Assembly: GCA_963780135.1 (NCBI GenBank)
Contig: CAWAAR010000001.1
Coordinates: 248,001-312,000 of the forward strand
Length of the DNA stretch: 64,000 bases
Source: Clostridium_AM sp963780135
GTDB lineage: Bacteria; Bacillota; Clostridia; Clostridiales; Clostridiaceae
Direction of reading: 5' to 3'
Of the stretch, positions 57,824-64,000 are shown piece by piece. Below the pieces are notes generated by a model. It did not search any database and was not told where the DNA came from. It saw nothing but the letters and a program-made list of their open reading frames with translations. A program made the position numbers and the translations under genes. Each line of letters starts with the position of its first letter. The first letter of the stretch is position 1.

Positions 57824-58945
57824 ATGATAAAAAACTCATACATGGCAATGTTAATGTTAAATGAAAATGAGGAAGATATTAGAAGCTTAACTAAAAATAG
57901 ACCTCTTGCTTCAATTCCAATCTATGGAAGATATCGTATTGTTGATTTTATTCTTTCAAATATAGTTAACTGTGGTATAAGAAATGTAGGTATTTTTTCA
58001 CCCAATAATTCTCGTTCTTTAATTGATCATCTTGGTACAGGACGATCTTGGGATTTAAGTAGAAATGTAGATGGCCTATTTTTATTTAGTTCTTATTCCA
58101 AATATCGCTACCAACAAAGTGAAGGCTTGTTAAAAAACTTTATAGAATATCTTTCCATAAGCAAACAAAATAACGTGATTCTAGCTCAATCACATATGAT
58201 ATTCAATATTGATATTTCTAAAGTTATAGAGAATCACGAGAAATCTAAAAGTGATATTACAGTGGTTTACAAGAGCGTAGAAAATGCAGATAAGTACATG
58301 CACGGCTGTAATATTGTAAACATAAATGACGAAAACAAAATAATAAGTATACAAAAAAATATTGGATTTCATAAAGAAGCCAATATTTGTATGGATATAA
58401 TATTAATTAAAAAGGAATTATTAATAAATTTTTTATATGAACTTGTTAAATCAGATATATATGATACCCTGTATGAATGTATATACATGAATATAAATAA
58501 ATCCAATGTAAATCTTTATAAATTCCAAGGCTATTTGAGATCTATTAATTCAATAAATCAATATTATCATGCTAATATGGATATGCTTAATCCAGAAGTA
58601 CTTCATGAACTTTTTTATGAACATGGCTCCATATACACTAAAACTAAAAACGAACCTTCCACAAAATACGTAAAAAATTCCTTTGTATCCAACTCTTTAA
58701 TTGCTAATGGCTGCATTATAGAAGGCTCTGTAGAAAATAGTATTATTTCAAGGCAAGTACATATAGCCAAAGGAGCTGTAGTAAAAAATTCTATAATATT
58801 TCAAAACTGCAAAATAGAAGAAGGTGCTTATTTAAATAATGTAATACTGGATAAAGATGTTTTAATTGATAAAAATATAAAAATTCAAGGAACATCAGAA
58901 TTTCCGTTAGTTGTAGAAAAAAATAGTATTTTAAATTCTCATTAA
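57824..58945 (+). CDS. glgD: glucose-1-phosphate adenylyltransferase, GlgD regulatory-type subunit
   Basis: Paralogue of GlgC found in Firmicutes. 373 aa. The loop is degenerate (LMLNENEEDIRSLTKNRPLASIPIYGRYRIVDFILSN, no LAGGxGTRL) and the metal-binding SGDH is replaced by AQSHMIFNID, so it is probably non-catalytic and stabilises or activates GlgC in a heterotetramer. Position between glgC and glgA is typical of Bacilli and Clostridia. Confidence 0.93.
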   Translation: MIKNSYMAMLMLNENEEDIRSLTKNRPLASIPIYGRYRIVDFILSNIVNCGIRNVGIFSPNNSRSLIDHLGTGRSWDLSRNVDGLFLFSSYSKYRYQQSEGLLKNFIEYLSISKQNNVILAQSHMIFNIDISKVIENHEKSKSDITVVYKSVENADKYMHGCNIVNINDENKIISIQKNIGFHKEANICMDIILIKKELLINFLYELVKSDIYDTLYECIYMNINKSNVNLYKFQGYLRSINSINQYYHANMDMLNPEVLHELFYEHGSIYTKTKNEPSTKYVKNSFVSNSLIANGCIIEGSVENSIISRQVHIAKGAVVKNSIIFQNCKIEEGAYLNNVILDKDVLIDKNIKIQGTSEFPLVVEKNSILNSH

Positions 58946-58983
58946 ATACTATGAATCTATTTTAAATTGGGGAGGTAAAATAT

Positions 58984-60416
58984 ATGATAAAAATTTTGTT
59001 TGCAGCATCAGAGGCTCATCCTTTTATAAAAACAGGTGGTCTTGGCGATGTAGCTTATTCACTGCCTAAAGCGCTTAGAAAATTAGGAATTGATGCTAGA
59101 GTTATACTTCCTAAATACTCACATATATCTTCAAATTTCAAGTCAAAAATGAATCATATAGCTAGCTTCATTGTACCTGTTGGTTGGAGGAACAATTATT
59201 GTGGATTAGAATATTATGATTTCAACGGTGTTCCCTTTTATTTTGTAGATAATGAATATTATTTTAAAAGAGATAAAATTTATGGTTTTTATGATGATGG
59301 TGAAAGATTTTCATATTTTTCTAGAGCTGTTTTAGAAGCTATGAAATATATGGACGATTTTGTTCCAGATATAATACATTGTAATGATTGGCATACTGGA
59401 ATGATTCCAGTTCTGCTAAATGAACACTATAAAAAGAAAAATGAATTTATTAATACTAAAACTATTTTTTCAATTCACAATTTAAAATATCAAGGAATTT
59501 TCGCTAAGGAAGTTTTAGGTGAATTGCTTTCTCTTGGAGATGAATATTTTAATGAAGATGCACTTAAATACTATGATGGAGTTTCCTTTATGAAAGCAGG
59601 TATTAACTTTTCAGATGTAATAACTACTGTAAGTGAATCTTATGCAGATGAAATAAAAACTCATTTCTATGGCGAAAACTTAGATGGTTTATTACGTTCT
59701 AAAAGTGATAAACTTCATGGTATTATAAATGGAATTGATTATGAAATTTTTAATCCCTGCACAGATGAACACATATGTTATACCTATGATTCATTAACTA
59801 TTTCTAAAAAAGCAAAAAATAAATTACATCTTCAAAAAATATTAAATCTTCCTGAAGATGAAAACATTCCAGTGGTGGCACTAATATCAAGACTTGTTAA
59901 ACAAAAGGGATTAGATTTAGTTGCGTCAGTTATTGAAGAGCTTTTGGCTATGGATGTACAATTAGTAATTTTAGGCACTGGAGATGAAGATTTTCAGGAT
60001 GTATTCCAATATTTTTCTCATATATACCCTGCAAAATTTTCATGCAATATAAAATTTGACAATTCTCTAGCTCAGGAAATATATGCAGGTTGTGATATGT
60101 TCCTTATGCCTTCTCTTTCGAACCTTGCGGAATTAGCCAATTAATTTCTTTAAGGTATGGTTCAATTCCAATAGTAAGAGAAACAGGTGGTCTTAAAGAT
60201 ACTATAACTCCTTATAATGAATATACTGAAGAAGGAAATGGTTTTTCATTTTCCAATTATGATGCTCATGAAATGCTAAGTTCAATAAAATATGCTATTG
60301 AAATATATAGTAACAAAGAAGCTTGGAACAAACTGATAAAAAAAGTTATGCTTGAAAATAACAGTTGGGAAAATTCCGCAAAGATTTATATAGATTTGTA
60401 TAAATCTTTAGTATAG
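58984..60416 (+). pseudogene. glgA: glycogen synthase, single-base frameshift
   Basis: ADP-glucose-using starch/glycogen synthase (GT5). The first frame (58984-60144) has KTGGLGDVAYSLPKAL, DIIHCNDWHTGMIPV, IINGIDYEIFNP and LISRLVKQKGLDLV. At 60116-60118 one T is missing: the frame reads PSLSNLAELAN stop, whereas the family reads PSLFEPCGISQ, which is exactly what the next frame encodes (GAA CCT TGC GGA ATT AGC CAA from 60120) and it continues to TAG at 60416. Restored length 477 aa equals the usual GlgA. The EPCG segment is part of the active site. Either recent inactivation or a sequence error in a T-run. Confidence 0.93.
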
Positions 60417-60437
60417 TATTTTACGGGGTGATTAAAC

Positions 60438-62876
60438 ATGTTCTTAGATAAAGATTTCATAAAATATGCATTTAAACAAAAAATAATGAGTTTGTTTGCA
60501 GAAGACATAAGTGAACTTAATAAATATCATTATTTCGAAGCACTAGGTACTTTAACTAAAGAGTACATTTCAGAAGGTTTGATGAAAACAAATAAGTATT
60601 ATTTAAATAATAAACAAAAGCAAGTTTATTATTTTTCTATGGAATTTCTTATAGGAAGACTTCTTGAAAGTAATCTAATTAATCTTGGTATAAGAGATTT
60701 ATGCGAAGAAGCTTTAAAAGAACTTGGAATAGATTTTGATGAGGTCTTATCTGTTGAAATGGATGCTGGTCTTGGTAATGGAGGCCTTGGAAGGCTCGCT
60801 GCCTGTTTTCTAGACTCAATGGCATCTATAGGAATTTCAGGTCATGGCTGTGGCATTAGGTATAAATATGGACTTTTTGAACAAAAAATTGTAGATGGTT
60901 ATCAAATTGAAGTACCTGACAACTGGCTTAAAGAAGGTTATGTATGGGAAACAAGAAAAGCACATAAGTCTATTATAGTTAAATTTGGAGGAAATGTAGA
61001 GCTTTCTTCTGATGGTGGTAAACTTAATGTAATATATAAAAATTATGAACCTATTCTTGCTGTACCTTATGATATACCTATAGTTGGCTATGATAATAGT
61101 ATCGTAAATAATTTAAGACTTTGGAGTGCAGAAACCATTGGCAAGGATTTTGACTTTTCTTCTTTTAGTAATGGAGATTATTTAAAAGCTGTAGAATATA
61201 AATATTCTGTTGAGTCCATTACACAAGTACTATATCCTGATGATTCAAATGAGAAAGGAAGAATTCTAAGATTAAAGCAGCAGTACTTTTTTGTAAGTGC
61301 AGGAATACAAAGTATAATAAGAAGATATGAAAAAATGCACATTCCTTTAAATAAATTAGATGAATATATAGCCATACACATAAATGATACTCACCCTTCT
61401 GTAGCCATTGCAGAATTAATGAGAATACTAGTAGATGAAAAGTCTATGTCCTGGGAAGATGCTTGGAAGATTACTACTAATGTTATGGCTTACACAAATC
61501 ACACTATTTTAGCTGAAGCTTTAGAAAAATGGCCTGTAGATATTTTCAAAAAACTTCTTCCAAGGATTTATATGATTATAGAAGAAATAAACAAAAGATT
61601 TTCTGCAGAAGTTTTTGATAGGTATAATGGAAATTGGGACAAGGTAAATGAAATGTCCATAATATCTAATAACAATATAAGAATGGCATACCTTGCCATC
61701 GTAGGTAGTCATTCTGTAAATGGTGTAGCAAAACTTCATACAGAAATACTGAAAAATCAGGAGCTAAAAAACTTTTATGATTTTTATCCTGAAAAATTCA
61801 ACAATAAAACTAATGGAATAACACATAGAAGATGGCTTATTCAAGCAAATCCTAAACTTACTGATTTAATTAATGAAACTATAGGAACTGATTGGATTAA
61901 ACACCCTTTAGAGTTGAAAAAATTGGAAGGCTTCGCTTCTGATAGTTCAGCTCAAGATAAGTTTTCAAACATTAAAAAGTATAATAAAATAAATTTGTCT
62001 AATTATATTAAAGATATCTATAATGTAAATGTTAACCCCGACTCTATATTTGACGTTCAAGCCAAAAGACTTCATGGTTATAAAAGACAAATTTTAAATA
62101 TACTAAATATTTTAGATTTATACAATAGATTAAAAGAAAATCCAAATTTAGATATTGTTCCAAGAACATTTATCTTTGCTGCAAAAGCTTCACCAGGATA
62201 CCATTTAGCAAAACAAATTATAAAATTAATAAATAGTGTAGCAGGAAAAATAAATAATGATACTGATATAAAAGATAAAATCAAGGTAGTTTTTCTTGAA
62301 AATTACAGCGTTACCTTGGCGCAAGATCTTATTCCTTGCACAGATGTAAGTGAACAAATTTCAACAGCTTCAAAAGAAGCTTCTGGTACAGGAAATATGA
62401 AATTTATGATGAATGGTGCAATTACCATAGCCACTTTAGATGGGGCTAATGTGGAAATGCATGAAGCTGTTGGCGATGATAATATTGTACTATTTGGCTT
62501 AAATGCCAACGAAGTAATTGAGCTTTATAAAAATCAAAGCTATCATTCCAGAGATATTTTTAATAATGATACCAGAGTTAATAAAATTCTAACTCAACTG
62601 ACAAATGGCTTTTTAAATGTATCCAACTATGAATTTAATGATATATATGATAGTCTCCTATCTAAAAATGATGAATATTTTGTTTTAAAAGACTTTGATG
62701 CTTATGTAAATGCTCAAAATAAAATAAATCATCTATATATGGATAAAGATAAGTGGCAAAAAATGAGCATAGTTAATATAGCTAATTCTGGAGTTTTCTC
62801 CAGTGACAATACTGTAGCAAAATATGCTGAAGAAATATGGCATATTAAAAAAATACTTTTGAAAAGCCATTCTTAA
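60438..62876 (+). CDS. glgP: glycogen phosphorylase
   Basis: Removes glucose-1-phosphate from glycogen ends using PLP. 812 aa, full length. Motifs: VYYFSMEFLIGRLLESNLINLG, DAGLGNGGLGRLAACFLDS, the glycine loop GHGCGIRYKYGLF, and the PLP-lysine region EASGTGNMKFMMNGAITIATLDGANVEM. AAAGRGGGTG-type ribosome site (GGGGTG) precedes the ATG. It lies 21 bases after glgA in the same operon. Confidence 0.96.
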   Translation: MFLDKDFIKYAFKQKIMSLFAEDISELNKYHYFEALGTLTKEYISEGLMKTNKYYLNNKQKQVYYFSMEFLIGRLLESNLINLGIRDLCEEALKELGIDFDEVLSVEMDAGLGNGGLGRLAACFLDSMASIGISGHGCGIRYKYGLFEQKIVDGYQIEVPDNWLKEGYVWETRKAHKSIIVKFGGNVELSSDGGKLNVIYKNYEPILAVPYDIPIVGYDNSIVNNLRLWSAETIGKDFDFSSFSNGDYLKAVEYKYSVESITQVLYPDDSNEKGRILRLKQQYFFVSAGIQSIIRRYEKMHIPLNKLDEYIAIHINDTHPSVAIAELMRILVDEKSMSWEDAWKITTNVMAYTNHTILAEALEKWPVDIFKKLLPRIYMIIEEINKRFSAEVFDRYNGNWDKVNEMSIISNNNIRMAYLAIVGSHSVNGVAKLHTEILKNQELKNFYDFYPEKFNNKTNGITHRRWLIQANPKLTDLINETIGTDWIKHPLELKKLEGFASDSSAQDKFSNIKKYNKINLSNYIKDIYNVNVNPDSIFDVQAKRLHGYKRQILNILNILDLYNRLKENPNLDIVPRTFIFAAKASPGYHLAKQIIKLINSVAGKINNDTDIKDKIKVVFLENYSVTLAQDLIPCTDVSEQISTASKEASGTGNMKFMMNGAITIATLDGANVEMHEAVGDDNIVLFGLNANEVIELYKNQSYHSRDIFNNDTRVNKILTQLTNGFLNVSNYEFNDIYDSLLSKNDEYFVLKDFDAYVNAQNKINHLYMDKDKWQKMSIVNIANSGVFSSDNTVAKYAEEIWHIKKILLKSHS

Positions 62877-62906
62877 TCCATCAAAATATTAGGAGGAGGA
62901 GATTAA

Positions 62907-64000
62907 ATGGATTCAATTTCAATTTTGCACAATTCTTGGGATACTTTTTTTAGATCTCCTTTTGGTGCAGTTGAATGTGAAAATGATACACTTATTAGAA
63001 TTGAAATAAATACAAAGTTTAATATTAATGCTGTTAAATTAGTATTATTTGATGATAGCAATAAGAACTATTATCCCATGAATTATGAATTTAAAGATAA
63101 TGATAAAACTGTTTTTAATTATAATTTAAAAACACCAACAAATCCAACCTTGCTTTTCTACTATTTTGAAATATGGGTACATGATAAAGCCATTTATTAT
63201 GGAAATAATCATTTGTTAACAGGTGGAATTGGTGATCTTTATGAAAGTTCTCCTTTTCCCTATCAAATTACAGTTTTTGAAAAAGGATATACTACCCCTG
63301 ATTGGTTTAAAAATTCAGTAATTTATCAAATATTTGTGGATAGATTTTTTAATGGCAACGATGATAACTCCATATTAAACCCTAAAAAAAATACTTTTAT
63401 ATATGGCAATTGGTATGATAAACCTATGTATGTAAGAAATCATGAAACTAATGAAATATTAAGGTGGGATTTTTATGGAGGAAACTTAAATGGTGTTCTT
63501 AAAAAACTTGACTATTTAAAAGATTTAGGAATAAGCACTATTTATTTTAATCCTATATTTGAAGCACGTAGTAATCATAAATATGATACCGCAAATTACA
63601 AAAAAATAGACAGTATGTTTGGAGATGAAGAGCTATTTAAACTTCTTGTAAAAGAAGCTGATTTAAGAGGTATAAGTATAATTATTGATGGGGTCTTCAG
63701 TCATACAGGTTCGGATAGTATATATTTTAATAAATATAACACTTATACTTCTTTAGGCGCATACCAGTCAAAAGATTCTAAATTTTACTCTTGGTACAAT
63801 TTTAATACTTATCCAAACAAGTATGACTGTTGGTGGGGAGTTTTGGATTTACCTAATGTTAATGAACTAAATGAAAGCTATCTAAACTACATTATAAAAG
63901 ATGAGGACAGTGTTATAACCCATTGGATGAAAGCTGGAATAAAAGGCTGGAGATTGGATGTGGCAGATGAGCTTCCTGACGAATTTATAAAGGAATTAAA
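62907..64000 (+). CDS. GH13 alpha-glycosidase (cyclomaltodextrinase/neopullulanase-like), 3' end outside the window
   Basis: ATG 62907 behind AGGAGGAGG; open to the window end (at least 364 codons). An N-terminal beta domain of about 130 aa (typical of starch-debranching or maltogenic GH13_20 enzymes) is followed by the GH13 barrel: SVIYQIFVDRFFNG, WDFYGGNLNGVLKKLDYLKDLGIS, FNPIFEARSNHKYD, IIDGVFSHTG and GWRLDVADE, the last holding the nucleophile Asp. It would act on short alpha-glucans and supports glycogen turnover. No stop codon occurs before base 64000. Confidence 0.9.
   Translation, partial: MDSISILHNSWDTFFRSPFGAVECENDTLIRIEINTKFNINAVKLVLFDDSNKNYYPMNYEFKDNDKTVFNYNLKTPTNPTLLFYYFEIWVHDKAIYYGNNHLLTGGIGDLYESSPFPYQITVFEKGYTTPDWFKNSVIYQIFVDRFFNGNDDNSILNPKKNTFIYGNWYDKPMYVRNHETNEILRWDFYGGNLNGVLKKLDYLKDLGISTIYFNPIFEARSNHKYDTANYKKIDSMFGDEELFKLLVKEADLRGISIIIDGVFSHTGSDSIYFNKYNTYTSLGAYQSKDSKFYSWYNFNTYPNKYDCWWGVLDLPNVNELNESYLNYIIKDEDSVITHWMKAGIKGWRLDVADELPDEFIKEL

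Noticed and set aside
1..64000. CRISPR array, insertion sequence or prophage
   Set aside because: No regularly spaced repeats, transposase, integrase or phage structural genes were seen on either strand.

Overview
The window is about 64 kb of very AT-rich DNA with low-GC Firmicute gene style: strong AGGAGG-type ribosome sites, T-rich intrinsic terminators and TTGACA/TATAAT promoters. An archaeal-type AspRS with GatCAB, a T-box leader, a YyaC sporulation protein, FliM/FliY and a choline glycyl-radical locus all point to a motile, spore-forming, anaerobic Clostridium (sensu stricto). Relatives of C. botulinum/C. sporogenes are plausible, but the species is not proven from the sequence.

Layout. 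0.2-5.9 kb: a small ORF, birA, zinc-ribbon proteins, tRNA-Glu, an isoaspartyl dipeptidase, and a ModB-ModC transporter pair without ModA behind a ModE-like palindrome. 5.9-11.1 kb (minus): aspS2-gatC-gatA-gatB, the tRNA-dependent amidation operon, behind a T-box leader with a second, stem-I-less antiterminator/terminator module. 11.3-14.6 kb: a small zinc-ribbon protein, a frameshifted tryptophanase gene and terC behind a possible manganese riboswitch.

14.6-33.1 kb (minus): a complete glycyl-radical microcompartment locus for choline. CutC carries all the choline-specific residues (Y208, D216, C489, E491, Y506, G821 in the published numbering). Around it are CutD activase, hexameric shell proteins (one with a long C-terminal extension, one EutS/PduU type, one GrpU type with GTCPQ), an EutN vertex protein, EutP, EutJ, EutQ, an EutT-like protein, PduL, an active CoA-acylating aldehyde dehydrogenase (C251) and a second aldehyde dehydrogenase homologue with Ser at exactly that position. 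Upstream lie two tandem copies of a two-gene unit (EamA-like transporter plus a small winged-helix-like protein), a MerR-GyrI regulator and an iron alcohol dehydrogenase. Two promoters with 20-bp spacers carry the same CCC-N4-GGG palindrome and probably form the MerR regulon. Inferred pathway: choline to trimethylamine and acetaldehyde; acetaldehyde to acetyl-CoA, then acetyl phosphate or ethanol inside the shell.

33.6-54.3 kb: housekeeping and accessory genes (HD-GYP protein, glnS, a kinase-like unknown, a CZB chemoreceptor, two tRNA-Ser copies flanking add, TenI-like protein, asparaginase, yyaC, acetyltransferase, Cys-rich peptide, secreted protein, a MerR-methyltransferase fusion with two DegT aminotransferases, metallophosphoesterase, M48 protease, fliM-fliY). 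54.6-64 kb (plus): glycogen operon glgB-glgC-glgD-glgA (frameshifted)-glgP and a GH13 alpha-glycosidase cut by the window end. No CRISPR array, insertion sequence, integrase or prophage was seen.
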